A stretch of DNA of 64,000 nucleotides from Croceivirga lutea (GCF_014235875.1 NZ_JACJUK010000005.1:286132-350131); one strand, 5' to 3'. Shown: positions 54,713-63,904, counted from the first letter of the stretch. Made by a program: numbers and translations. Notes: a model not told the origin generated them from the sequence alone.

Positions 54713-57700
54713 ATGCCTAACATTACTGTTTTCGAACATTTTATAAAAAAATTAGGTTCCCAAAAACATGTCTTTCAATCAGTTTTTAGAATTGGCCTAC
54801 TGGGAATTTTCTTTTGTGGTTCAATAAACATACATGCGCAAGCTACTTTTAGTTCAGGTTCTACCAATGCCGATATTTTAACAGAGCTACAAACTACCGG
54901 ATTATCTTTATCTAATGCTACATTAGAAACTGGTGATAGAGGAAGTCAGGTAGGAGTTTTTTCCAATGGAAATGCAGGTGCAAATCTTGAAATAGACAAC
55001 GGTGTAGTATTGTCTACAGGAGGTGTTAGCCAGGCATTTAGAACTAACTCAGCTTTACAAGCAACTATTAATGCCCCTGGACCTGCCACCTATGATGACC
55101 CTGATATCACTGCTATAGACCCTACAGCTAATAGAGATGTTGTTGTATTTTCTTTTGACGTTGTACTTGACCCAGGCTACGATGGTATAATAATTTCTTA
55201 TCAATTTGGTTCAGATGAATATCCTGATTATGTGGGTTCTGTATTTAATGACATTTTTGGTTTTTTTGTTTCCGGACCTGGAATTACAGGAAGTCAAAAT
55301 ATAGCTATAGTACCAGGAACCACAAATCCTGTTGCCGTAAACACCATTAATGCAGGTTTTTTGGGTTGTAATGATGATGCAGCACCAGAAGATTTAACCC
55401 AATCAGCATTCTACATAAATAATGGTCATGATACTTCAGGGGCTTCTTGCAATACTAACTCAGGAACACCTACCATAATAACTGAATACAATGGAGTTAC
55501 AAGAACACTAACAGGTTCTATAGAAGGATTAACCTCTGGTAGCACCTACCGTTTTAAAATGGCAATTGCAGATACTGGTGATGCTGCTTTAGACTCTGCT
55601 GTTTTTATCGACCAAATTTCAGGTATTATTTCATGTAATATTAATTCAATTACGGCTAGTAATATTTCAGATTGTAACGGCAATTTAACTTCTAATGACG
55701 GATCTGATGATTTTTACACTGCTGATATAACCGTTAATTTTCAAGACCCAATACCAACGGGCACTCTTGATTTATCTGGTGATGGTGCTGCAAGTGTTGC
55801 CGTAGGCAGTTTAGATTCTTCTACCTCTCATACTTTTATTGGAGTGCAATTACCTGCAGATGGAGGTCCGCTAGAATTAACGGCTTCTTTTTCAGACAAC
55901 GGTGCATGTAGCTTAACAAACTCCAACATTGCCACAGCACCTGCTTCTTGTAGTACAGATACAGATGGTGACGGAGTTGAAGATAATGATGAAATTGCTG
56001 ACGGTACTGACCCTAATGATTCTTGTGATTTTATTTTAACTAGTCAAACACTATCTCCTAGTTTTGCTTGGGGATTAGATGACTGTGATGGTGATGGTGT
56101 ACCTAATCAAATAGAAACTAATCTTGATAATACTGACCCCTTAGATGATTGTGATTCTAATGGTGGAACTCCACTAGGCACTTCAGACTGTGATAATGAT
56201 GGTTTAACAAATGCTGACGAAACTACAGCAGGTACAGACCCCGACAACCCAGATTCAGATGGCGACGGTATTTTAGACGGACAAGAAGTTAATACCGATA
56301 GTACAGACCCTTTAGATGATTGTGATTCTGTAGGCGGTACTCCACTAGGAACATCAGATTGTGATAGTGACGGTTTATCTAATGATGATGAAACTACCGC
56401 TGGTACAGACCCTAATAACCCGGATACAGATGGTGATGGCATTTTAGACGGGCAAGAAGTAACTACTGATACCACCGACCCGCTAGATGATTGTGATTCC
56501 GTTGGCGGCACTCCACTAGGAACATCAGATTGTGATGCAGACGGATTAACTACTGACGAAGAAACAGCTGCTGGTACAAACCCTGACAATGCAGATACCG
56601 ATGGTGATGGCATTTTAGACGGGCAAGAAGTAAACACAGATAGTACAGACCCTTTAGACGATTGCGATTCTGTAGGTGGAACTCCGCTAGGAACTTCAGA
56701 TTGTGATAGTGACGGTTTATCTAATGATGATGAAACCACCGCTGGTACAGACCCTGATAATCCGGATACCGATGGTGATGGCATTCAAGATGGGCAAGAA
56801 GTAAACACAGACGGTACTGACCCGTTGGATGTTTGTGACTCTATCGGAGGGTCGCCCAGAGGAACATCAGATTGTGACGCAGACGGTCTAACAACTGATG
56901 AAGAAACAGCAGCAGGTACAGACCCCGATAACCCAGATTCAGATGGCGACGGTATTTTAGACGGACAAGAAGTAAATACAGATAGTACAGACCCATTAGA
57001 TGATTGTGATTCGGTAGGTGGAACTCCGCTAGGAACTTCAGATTGTGATAGTGATGGCTTATCTAATGATGATGAAACCACCGCTGGTACAGACCCTGAT
57101 AATCCGGATACAGATGGTGATGGAATACTAGACGGACAAGAAGTAACTATTGATACCACAGACCCGCTAGATGATTGTGATTCTGTAGGTGGCACTCCGC
57201 TAGGCACCTCTGACTGTGATAACGATGGCTTATCTAATGATGATGAATTAACCGCTGGCACTGACCCTAATAATCCTGATACTGATGGTGATGGTATTTT
57301 AGACGGACAAGAAGTAAATACCGATAGTACAGACCCTTTAAATGATTGTGATTCGGTAGGTGGAACTCCGCTAGGCACCTCTGATTGTGATAACGATGGG
57401 TTATCCAATACAGATGAAGTTACAGCTGGTACAGACCCTGAAAATCCGGATACCGATGGTGATGGAATACTAGACGGACAAGAAGTAAATACTGATACCA
57501 CCAACCCGCTAGACGATTGTGATTCTGTAGGCGGCACTCCGCTAGGCACCTCTGATTGTGATAACGATGGCTTATCTAATGATGATGAAGTAACCGCTGG
57601 CACTGACCCTAATAATCCTGATACCGATGGTGATGGTATTTTAGACGGACAAGAAGTGAATACCGATAGTACAGACCCCTTAAATGATTGTGATTCGGCA

Positions 57701-58930
57701 GGCGGAACCCCGCTCGGCACTTCGGATTGTGACAATGATGGACTTTTAAACTCTGAGGAATCTTCTTTAGGTACAGACCCGGAAAATCCAGACACAGACG
57801 GGGATGGTATACAAGATGGCCAAGAAGTAAATACAGATGCTACAAATCCGTTAGACGATTGTGACTCAGTAGGTGGAACTCCTTTAAATACTTCAGACTG
57901 TGATAATGATGGTTTAACAAACGCCGAAGAACTAACAGGAGTTGATGATGCTGCTACAGCCGCAAATCCTGATGGAAATAGTACTGACCCTTTTGATGCT
58001 GATACTGATGGTGATGGAAATATTGATAGTTTAGACCCCAACCCAAATTCACCAACAGCATTAGATGATACAGCTTCAGGAGCGGTTGGAGACACTTTTA
58101 TAGTTTCCATTTTAGCTAATGACGATTATTTGTCAAATAACGATGCAAATAATTTAGGCACAACCGTTTTGACCAATACAGGAAATGGTTCAGCACAAGG
58201 CACTATTACTTTGAATGCCGAAAACGGCACGCTTACCTATATTCCAATTTTAAGTGAAGCTGGGCAAACGGTTACTGTAGAATACGAGGTCTGTAATGAT
58301 GAATCTGGTGTGTTAATTTGCCGAACTGCTACTGTAAGTATTACGATAAGTTTTGATGATTCTGATGGCGATGGTATACAAGATGACCAAGAACTAATAG
58401 ATGGTACTGACCCTAACGATTCTTGTGACTCTATTGGTGGTACACCATTAGGAAGTGATGATTGCGATGGCGACGGATTAACAAATGCTGAGGAAATTGC
58501 CATTAACACCAACCCTAATGATGTTGATACCGATAATGACAGAATTAATGATGCCCAAGAGGTACAAGATGGTACAGACCCATTAAATCCTTGTGATAAT
58601 TTAGGAGGCACACCACCTCAAGGCGCTGATTGTGAAATTGAAGTGGAGAGTGAATACATATATCCTGGTACAATAGATGGAACATTTAAAATCCGAAATA
58701 TTGAAAATTATCCAGATAATACCGTTCAAATCTTTAATCGTTGGGGAGTACTAGTTTTTGAAACTAGAGGATATGATAATGGTGGAAATGCTTTCTTCGG
58801 AGTATCACAAGCAAGAGCAACACTTTCTGCAAATGATGAATTACCTGTAGGGGTATATTATTACATTATCAATTATAATGATAATGGAACAATGAAGACT
58901 AGTAACGGATACCTCTATATAAATAGATAA
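54713..58930 (+). CDS. Large secreted protein: choice-of-anchor L, TSP3 repeats, type B T9SS sorting domain
   Basis: This 1405-residue surface or secreted protein has a signal peptide (to about 43, INIHAQA) and a choice-of-anchor L domain (about 44-310; GVVLSTGGV, YQFGSDEYPDYV). A beta domain follows to about 415, then thrombospondin type 3-like Asp-rich calcium repeats (about 418-1105), mostly ten uniform 57-residue units. A cadherin/VCBS-like domain (about 1110-1215) and more TSP3 units come next. The C-terminus (about 1325-1405; VQIFNRWGVLVFETRGYDN) is the gliding-motility-type (type B) sorting signal. The SprF/PorP and OmpA genes directly after it are its likely secretion partners. Confidence 0.9.
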   Translation: MPNITVFEHFIKKLGSQKHVFQSVFRIGLLGIFFCGSINIHAQATFSSGSTNADILTELQTTGLSLSNATLETGDRGSQVGVFSNGNAGANLEIDNGVVLSTGGVSQAFRTNSALQATINAPGPATYDDPDITAIDPTANRDVVVFSFDVVLDPGYDGIIISYQFGSDEYPDYVGSVFNDIFGFFVSGPGITGSQNIAIVPGTTNPVAVNTINAGFLGCNDDAAPEDLTQSAFYINNGHDTSGASCNTNSGTPTIITEYNGVTRTLTGSIEGLTSGSTYRFKMAIADTGDAALDSAVFIDQISGIISCNINSITASNISDCNGNLTSNDGSDDFYTADITVNFQDPIPTGTLDLSGDGAASVAVGSLDSSTSHTFIGVQLPADGGPLELTASFSDNGACSLTNSNIATAPASCSTDTDGDGVEDNDEIADGTDPNDSCDFILTSQTLSPSFAWGLDDCDGDGVPNQIETNLDNTDPLDDCDSNGGTPLGTSDCDNDGLTNADETTAGTDPDNPDSDGDGILDGQEVNTDSTDPLDDCDSVGGTPLGTSDCDSDGLSNDDETTAGTDPNNPDTDGDGILDGQEVTTDTTDPLDDCDSVGGTPLGTSDCDADGLTTDEETAAGTNPDNADTDGDGILDGQEVNTDSTDPLDDCDSVGGTPLGTSDCDSDGLSNDDETTAGTDPDNPDTDGDGIQDGQEVNTDGTDPLDVCDSIGGSPRGTSDCDADGLTTDEETAAGTDPDNPDSDGDGILDGQEVNTDSTDPLDDCDSVGGTPLGTSDCDSDGLSNDDETTAGTDPDNPDTDGDGILDGQEVTIDTTDPLDDCDSVGGTPLGTSDCDNDGLSNDDELTAGTDPNNPDTDGDGILDGQEVNTDSTDPLNDCDSVGGTPLGTSDCDNDGLSNTDEVTAGTDPENPDTDGDGILDGQEVNTDTTNPLDDCDSVGGTPLGTSDCDNDGLSNDDEVTAGTDPNNPDTDGDGILDGQEVNTDSTDPLNDCDSAGGTPLGTSDCDNDGLLNSEESSLGTDPENPDTDGDGIQDGQEVNTDATNPLDDCDSVGGTPLNTSDCDNDGLTNAEELTGVDDAATAANPDGNSTDPFDADTDGDGNIDSLDPNPNSPTALDDTASGAVGDTFIVSILANDDYLSNNDANNLGTTVLTNTGNGSAQGTITLNAENGTLTYIPILSEAGQTVTVEYEVCNDESGVLICRTATVSITISFDDSDGDGIQDDQELIDGTDPNDSCDSIGGTPLGSDDCDGDGLTNAEEIAINTNPNDVDTDNDRINDAQEVQDGTDPLNPCDNLGGTPPQGADCEIEVESEYIYPGTIDGTFKIRNIENYPDNTVQIFNRWGVLVFETRGYDNGGNAFFGVSQARATLSANDELPVGVYYYIINYNDNGTMKTSNGYLYINR
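56162..57871 (+). repeat. Ten tandem 171-bp (57-codon) repeats
   Basis: Units begin GGTPLGTSDCD and run to DDCDSV. Ten copies follow each other without a single indel (10 x 171 = 1710 bp), with unit starts from 56162 and an eleventh degenerate start at 57872. Each has two TSP3 calcium motifs (DPDNPDTDGDG-like) and paired cysteines. Copies differ mainly at silent sites and a few residues (T/N, S/A, Q/L). Confidence 0.95.
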
Positions 58931-58944
58931 AAGTGAACAATACC

Positions 58945-59874
58945 ATGAAAAAGTTCTTGTTAGTACTTTTTATAGTTAGCAGCAGCGTTCTTAGCGCGCA
59001 ACAGGATGCTCAGTATACCCAGTATATGTACAATACGGTATCTGTAAACCCTGCATATACCGGTTCACGTGGTATGCTAAGTGTAGCTGGTTTATACCGA
59101 GCGCAATGGATTGGTTTAGAGGGCGCACCAACAACCCAAACCATTAACATACATTCACCAGTCACAGAAAGAGTTGGATTAGGATTATCAATAGTCAATG
59201 ATGAAATTGGTAATGGAACCAACCAAGAAACCTATTTTGACGCTCTTTTCTCATATACTATACCCTTAGAAAATACAGCTAAATTATCTTTTGGTTTAAA
59301 GGCAGGCGGGCATTTATTAAATATTGATTTTAATAAATTAGAACGTTTTAATCCTTCTTCTGGAGTACCACAAGAAAGTAATGTTGACAACAGATTTTCT
59401 CCAAATTTTGGTGCTGGTATTTATTACCACTCTGATGCATTTTATGTTGGTTTATCAGTACCCAACTTTCTAGAAACTGAACATTTTGATAATGCTGGCG
59501 GCAACACCTTTTTAGCTCAAGAACGTATGAACTGGTATGCCATTGCCGGCACCGTTACTGAGCTTAGTTACAATTGGAAATTTAAACCAGCTGTGTTGTT
59601 CAAAGCAGTTAATGGCGCACCTTTACAAGTAGATTTATCAGCTAACTTTTTATATAATGAAAAGTTCACTTTTGGAGGCGCTTATCGATGGAGTGCTGCT
59701 TGGAGTGCACTTTTTGGATTTCAATTGTCAGACCAATTAATGCTTGGTTTGGCTTATGATAAAGAAACAACAGCACTAGGTAGCCAATCTTTTAATAATG
59801 GCTCATTTGAAGTTCTACTTAGATATGAATTTTTAACCAAGTATAAAAAAGTGGTAACCCCAAGATTTTTCTAG
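58945..59874 (+). CDS. PorP/SprF family type IX secretion membrane protein
   Basis: This 309-residue outer-membrane protein starts best at ATG 58945 (signal MKKFLLVLFIVSSSVLSAQ); the frame is open to a GTG at 58933. DAQYTQYMYNTVSVNPAYTGSRG is the family signature, and repeated strands end in EVLLRYEFLTKYKK. SprF-type proteins help secrete or anchor one specific type B substrate, normally the one encoded upstream. Here that is the 1405-residue repeat protein, 14 bases away. Confidence 0.93.
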   Translation: MKKFLLVLFIVSSSVLSAQQDAQYTQYMYNTVSVNPAYTGSRGMLSVAGLYRAQWIGLEGAPTTQTINIHSPVTERVGLGLSIVNDEIGNGTNQETYFDALFSYTIPLENTAKLSFGLKAGGHLLNIDFNKLERFNPSSGVPQESNVDNRFSPNFGAGIYYHSDAFYVGLSVPNFLETEHFDNAGGNTFLAQERMNWYAIAGTVTELSYNWKFKPAVLFKAVNGAPLQVDLSANFLYNEKFTFGGAYRWSAAWSALFGFQLSDQLMLGLAYDKETTALGSQSFNNGSFEVLLRYEFLTKYKKVVTPRFF

Positions 59875-59875
59875 T

Positions 59876-61807
59876 ATGAAGACCACAAAACATATTTTTC
59901 TGTTTATTTACTTTCTATGGTGTTCATTTTTGGCTTTAGGTCAAAGTCAAAAAGAAAAAGAGGCTTTAGAAAAATTTGATAATTATCAATATATCAATGC
60001 TATTGAGACCTATGAAGCATTGGTTGAAAAAGGCTTAAGCTCACGAGTTATATTTCAAAAACTCGGAGACGCCAACTATCTAAATGGTCAATACACTGAA
60101 GCAGCTAAATGGTATAAAAAATTATCAGAGCTTCCTAACGGTATCAACGAACCTCAGTATTTATATAAGTATGCGCAAACCCTCAAAAGTTTAGAGGACT
60201 ATGATGCATCTAAACGTTTAATGAATCTTTACTTACAACAGGCAGATACTGAGCAACGCGCTGCTACTTTCAAAAGCTTAGAAGGAGTGAATTTTGAAAT
60301 CAAAAACAATGAAGAATATTTTCAATTAAAATCCTTTGAACACAATTCTTCCTATTCTGATTTTTCTCCTACACTATGGAATGAAACTATAGTTTTTAGC
60401 AGCAGCAGAGATACCGGTACAGTGATTAAAAAGATTCATGAGTGGAATAAAAATCCGTTTTTAAACCTTTATAAGGTTCAAAAAAATTCCTCCTCAGAAG
60501 AGCTATCAGAAGAACTCAACAGCTTTGCTCACGAATCTTCGGCTACTTTTACCAAAGACGGTAAAACCATTTATTTTACAAGAAACAATGTTAAAGATGG
60601 GAGATTGGTACGTGATTCTGCAGGTATCAATCATTTAAAAATTATTCGTGCGGAATTTATAGAAAACAAATGGACCAATTTTGAAGAACTCCCTTTTGGT
60701 GGCGATTCCTATTCTATAGCAAATCCGGCACTAAATCCTCAAGAAAATAAACTATTTTTTGCATCTAACATGCCTGGCACATTTGGGTTATCAGACATTT
60801 ATGTGGTTACAATTAATGCCGACGGAAGTTTTGGAACACCTCAAAATTTGGGACCAGACTTTAACACAGAAGGTAGAGAAACCTTTCCATTTATTGATGC
60901 CAACAACCAACTCTTTTTTGCTTCTGATGGTCGTCCTGGATTAGGAGGTTTAGATATTTATGTTACCAAATTAGAAAGTTCAAAACCTATGGTTCAAAAC
61001 CTGGGTACACCAATAAATAGTAGTCAAGACGATTTTTCAATAGTAATTAACAAATTAGGTACTGCTGGTTATTTTGCATCTAACCGTGAAGGCGGAAAAG
61101 GCGGTGACGACATTTATGCTTTCGACCTTTTAAAACCCTTCAATTTAGATTGTAATCTTAATGTTTCTGGCTATACTATAAATATAGAGAATGGTACCTT
61201 AATACAAGATGTTAATCTTACCATCGTAAACCGAGACGGATCACTGATAAAGTCTACGGCAACTAATAGTAGTGGTGAATTTTTAGAAAGTCTAAGTTGT
61301 AATACCACTAAACGATTTATTATAAGAGCGAGTAAAGAAGGTTTTGAACCAACAGAAAAATCATTTGATTTAAAAGATGGTCTATCCATAGAAAATTTAG
61401 AACTGGAACTTAAACCAATACCTGCACCAGCAGAGGTAGGTACAGATTTAGCCGTATTGCTCCAATTGAATCCTATTTATTTTGACACTAACAAAGCAAC
61501 CATTAGACCAGACGCTGCAGAAGAATTAAATAAAGTCTTAGCGTATATGGTAGATTTTCCTGAAGTAAAAATAGAAATACGCTCGCATACAGATAGTCGT
61601 GGTAGAGATAGTTATAATCTAGAATTATCTGACCGTAGAGCAAAATCTACAGGGCAATATTTAATTGATAATGGTATTGCTCCAGAGCGCATAACAGCTG
61701 AAGGTTTTGGCGAAAAAAAATTGTTAAACCGTTGTGCTAATGGTGTTCAATGTTCAAAAGAAGAACATGAACTTAATAGACGATCAGAATTTATAATAGT
61801 TCAATAA
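59876..61807 (+). CDS. OmpA family protein with TPR, PD40 and carboxypeptidase-regulatory domains
   Basis: This 643-residue periplasmic or outer-membrane protein has a signal peptide (to about 22) and TPR-like helices (25-140). PD40/WD40-like beta-propeller repeats follow (about 150-415; FSPTLWNETIVFSSSRD, FFASNMPGTFGLSDIYV, YFASNREGGKGGDDIYAF). A CarboxypepD_reg sandwich lies at about 425-510 and a C-terminal OmpA peptidoglycan-binding domain at 530-643 (PIYFDTNKATIRPDAAEELN, SDRRAKSTGQYL). This PorE-like layout links type IX components to the cell wall. It starts one base after the SprF-like gene stop. Confidence 0.92.
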   Translation: MKTTKHIFLFIYFLWCSFLALGQSQKEKEALEKFDNYQYINAIETYEALVEKGLSSRVIFQKLGDANYLNGQYTEAAKWYKKLSELPNGINEPQYLYKYAQTLKSLEDYDASKRLMNLYLQQADTEQRAATFKSLEGVNFEIKNNEEYFQLKSFEHNSSYSDFSPTLWNETIVFSSSRDTGTVIKKIHEWNKNPFLNLYKVQKNSSSEELSEELNSFAHESSATFTKDGKTIYFTRNNVKDGRLVRDSAGINHLKIIRAEFIENKWTNFEELPFGGDSYSIANPALNPQENKLFFASNMPGTFGLSDIYVVTINADGSFGTPQNLGPDFNTEGRETFPFIDANNQLFFASDGRPGLGGLDIYVTKLESSKPMVQNLGTPINSSQDDFSIVINKLGTAGYFASNREGGKGGDDIYAFDLLKPFNLDCNLNVSGYTINIENGTLIQDVNLTIVNRDGSLIKSTATNSSGEFLESLSCNTTKRFIIRASKEGFEPTEKSFDLKDGLSIENLELELKPIPAPAEVGTDLAVLLQLNPIYFDTNKATIRPDAAEELNKVLAYMVDFPEVKIEIRSHTDSRGRDSYNLELSDRRAKSTGQYLIDNGIAPERITAEGFGEKKLLNRCANGVQCSKEEHELNRRSEFIIVQ

Positions 61808-61832
61808 AAAAAGCCCCTTTAAAAGGAGCTTT
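61804..61832 (-). terminator. Terminator of the zinc-finger gene
   Basis: Read on the minus strand, AAAGCTCCTT and AAAGGGGCTTT pair around a short AT loop with one mismatch, followed by a seven-T run. It overlaps the end of the OmpA gene and may also slow transcription from that side. Confidence 0.65.
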
Positions 61833-61843
61833 AGGGACGTTTT

Positions 61844-62227
61844 TCACTTACCTAAATTCATATAATCTTGCCAAATGACCAGAACATATTTTTCCTTACC
61901 GTTTATGGTCTTTTCTAAGAAACCAAACTCATAAACAAAGTGGTACACTTCATTTTTATGGTTTTTCCATTGATGGGTATAAAAACGCGAATCAAAACCA
62001 GCTTTTACAAGCTCTGATTTTCTCAATGTGGTAAAACCAGACTTGTTGTAATATTTTAGAATTTTTCTATTGGTGCGTAATTGTTTTTCAACCTTTAAAT
62101 AAAACGTTTCTTCTGTTTGACGTTTTTCATATTGGTTAATGCTTTTACATTTTAAGCTACAATATTTTTTATCTGCCCTACCCTTTATAGTATCACCACA
62201 TACGGGACATTTTCTGTTTGTAAACAT
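61844..62227 (-). CDS. Zinc-finger (CPVC...CSLKC) hypothetical protein
   Basis: This 127-residue protein has a four-cysteine zinc knuckle, C7-x2-C10-x12-C23-x3-C27 (KCPVCGDTIKG, KKYCSLKCKS). A charged helix follows (QYEKRQTEETFYLKVEKQLRTNRKI), then a mixed domain with GFDSRFYTHQWKNHKNEVYHFVYEFGF. It looks like a small nucleic-acid-binding protein found across Bacteroidota. It is divergent from the recombinase with an 85-bp spacer, so a regulatory link is possible. Confidence 0.72.
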   Translation of the reverse strand: MFTNRKCPVCGDTIKGRADKKYCSLKCKSINQYEKRQTEETFYLKVEKQLRTNRKILKYYNKSGFTTLRKSELVKAGFDSRFYTHQWKNHKNEVYHFVYEFGFLEKTINGKEKYVLVIWQDYMNLGK

Positions 62228-62312
62228 TTGTTGTCGTTTGTAGTCGGATATTAAGCGTATAAATTACTATTTAATTTCTTTTTTTTAATGAGATTGCCTA
62301 AAAATTCACCTT

Positions 62313-63440
62313 ATGTTTCAAGGAAGAAGTATAACACTTAAGCACTTATTTATTGATGGCATTAGGCAAATCGGCCTTCAATTTAAATCTGATAAGGTTA
62401 CTCAGGCTTTATTAGAAGGAATGTCAAATGTTAACTGGTCTACTGATTTTGCGATGTTTTATATTGAAAACAATAAAGCAAACCTTGAGCTGATTTTTGA
62501 AACCTTTAAAGGAGAGGTTTGGATTAATGGCAATTATTTCTTTGATGAAAACTTTGAAATGAATGCAGAGGGGCCTAAAAATATAACTTGGTATAGAAAT
62601 CGAAAACTTAAGAAGAATTATAAAAGATGTCCGGAAGCGTATTTAGATAAATTAGAATTAAGAAAGTACGCCGACAATACTGTTAAAACCTATGTTCATC
62701 ATTTTGAAACCTTTATCAACCATTTCTCAAACATTGACCCGCAAGAAATCTCTGAATTAGAAATTAGAGACTACTTAAAACACATTATTCAAAAAGGGTT
62801 CTCCAATTCATATATTAATCAGTCTGTAAATAGTATTAAATTTTATTATGAGGTTGTCATGGGTATGCCCAACAGATTTTATGCCATAGAAAGGCCAAGA
62901 AAACAAACGCAACTACCTAGGGTACTTTCTAAAGAAGAAATTGTTAACCTAATAACGAACACTAATAATTTAAAGCATAAGTGTATAGTATCATTATTAT
63001 ATGCTGCAGGATTAAGAAGAAGCGAATTATTACAGCTCAAGATTGATGATATTGATAGTAAACGAATGTTGATAAGTGTAAGAGGTGCTAAAGGCAATAA
63101 AGATAGAATGACGGTACTTAGTCCTACGCTTTTAAACGATTTAAGGAAGTATTTTAAAGCTTACAGACCTAAGAATTATTTGTTTGAAGGGCCTTACGGC
63201 AGACCTTACAGTGCTTCTAGTGTTGTCAAAATTATTAGAAATGCAGCTTTAAAGGCAGGAATTCAAAAAAAGGTTACGCCCCATATGTTAAGACATAGTT
63301 TTGCCACCCACTTATTAGAAACAGGAACCGATATTAGGCATATTCAAATACTTTTGGGCCATAATTCTACCAAAACAACCGAAATATATACTCATGTGGC
63401 GGAAAGTTCATTTAAAGAGGTTCGAGATCTCTTATCTTAG
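62313..63440 (+). CDS. Tyrosine recombinase / integrase with extra N-terminal domain
   Basis: This 375-residue recombinase has a SAM-like core-binding domain (about 107-190; LRKYADNTVKTYVHHFETFINHF) and a complete catalytic domain: R235 (AAGLRRSELL), K260 (RGAKGNKDR), H324-x2-R327 (HMLRHSFATHLL), H350 (LLGHNS) and nucleophile Y359 (TTEIYTHV). It is XerC/D-like but carries about 105 added N-terminal residues. It lacks the extra insert typical of IntI. A palindrome, a candidate recombination site and an orphan ORF follow at once, so it may act on cassettes rather than on chromosome dimers. Confidence 0.92.
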   Translation: MFQGRSITLKHLFIDGIRQIGLQFKSDKVTQALLEGMSNVNWSTDFAMFYIENNKANLELIFETFKGEVWINGNYFFDENFEMNAEGPKNITWYRNRKLKKNYKRCPEAYLDKLELRKYADNTVKTYVHHFETFINHFSNIDPQEISELEIRDYLKHIIQKGFSNSYINQSVNSIKFYYEVVMGMPNRFYAIERPRKQTQLPRVLSKEEIVNLITNTNNLKHKCIVSLLYAAGLRRSELLQLKIDDIDSKRMLISVRGAKGNKDRMTVLSPTLLNDLRKYFKAYRPKNYLFEGPYGRPYSASSVVKIIRNAALKAGIQKKVTPHMLRHSFATHLLETGTDIRHIQILLGHNSTKTTEIYTHVAESSFKEVRDLLS

Positions 63441-63457
63441 TTCCACATATAAAACAT

Positions 63458-63477
63458 ATATAGATCATGATCTATAT
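63458..63477. repeat. 20-bp perfect palindrome after the integrase
   Basis: A perfect 20-bp palindrome centred on GATCATGATC lies 17 bases after the integrase stop and six bases before the GTTAGCCAC site. It has no T-run, so it is a poor terminator. It could be a recombinase or regulator binding site. Confidence 0.6.
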
Positions 63478-63483
63478 CCCTAC

Positions 63484-63876
63484 GTTAGCCACAATTTTGA
63501 TTAAATGAATAAATTGGATTATAGTGTATCCTTAAGGGCAAAAGGCCTTGGGTCGGAGGATATAAAAAACAAAATGAAAGAGAAGGGATTTGATGATTCT
63601 GAAATACAGTACTATTTAAAAAAATCGGATGAAATCTTTCTAAAACAATCAATTAACTACAAGGGACTAAGACCTAAAAGGAAAAATAGCATGAAGATGA
63701 TAGCTCTTGGACTTAGTCTGATACTATTAGTTAGCGTGTTTTTTGGATATGCAAAAATAGGCCTCTTGGGACTATTCATTGTTTGGAGTTTGGTCGGATA
63801 CACCTCCTACAGGTGATAAATTTTAAGTAATTTAAATCATGGAGGCCGTGAAAAAAATAAAAAAACAGTGGCTAAC
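63484..63876. repeat. 9-bp inverted repeat bracketing an orphan ORF (cassette-like unit)
   Basis: GTTAGCCAC (63484-63492) lies 12 bases before the ATG of the small ORF, and its exact reverse complement GTGGCTAAC (63868-63876) lies 51 bases after its stop. GTTAGCC / GGCTAAC resemble the complementary R' / R'' ends of integron attC sites (GTTRRRY / RYYYAAC) with one position off. Only one unit is visible, so the identity as a recombination site is inference. Confidence 0.45.
63505..63816 (+). CDS. Orphan membrane protein (possible cassette gene)
   Basis: This 103-residue protein has a charged helical N-terminal part (SVSLRAKGLGSEDIKNKMKE, then GFDDSEIQYYLKKSDEIF), a basic linker (KGLRPKRKNS), and two membrane helices (about 64-82 and 84-98). 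I recognise no family. It has the size and lack of relatives typical of integron cassette genes, and it is the only ORF between the two halves of the inverted repeat. Confidence 0.65.
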   Translation: MNKLDYSVSLRAKGLGSEDIKNKMKEKGFDDSEIQYYLKKSDEIFLKQSINYKGLRPKRKNSMKMIALGLSLILLVSVFFGYAKIGLLGLFIVWSLVGYTSYR

Positions 63877-63877
63877 A

Positions 63878-63904
63878 AAGAACTGAGTTAAAAAACAAGT
63901 TCTT
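63878..63904. repeat. Hairpin next to the right-hand repeat
   Basis: AAGAACT (63878-63884) and AGTTCTT (63898-63904) pair across a 13-base loop, one base after GTGGCTAAC. In an attC fold these would be the inner L''/L' arms. It may also just end the transposase transcript. Confidence 0.4.

Noticed and set aside
56162..57871. CRISPR-like array
   Set aside because: The repeat period is 171 bp, fully coding, with no short repeat/unique spacer pattern and no cas genes nearby.
56107..58110. Two long Ser/Pro-rich minus-strand frames across the repeat region
   Set aside because: They are mirror frames of the Asp/Gly-rich TSP3 repeats: the biased codons leave the antisense frame free of stops. No signal, domain or start context supports them.
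63440..63505. Classic attI with divergent IntI integrase
   Set aside because: The integrase reads towards the cassette-like ORF, and its sequence lacks the IntI-specific insert, so a standard mobile integron is not supported.
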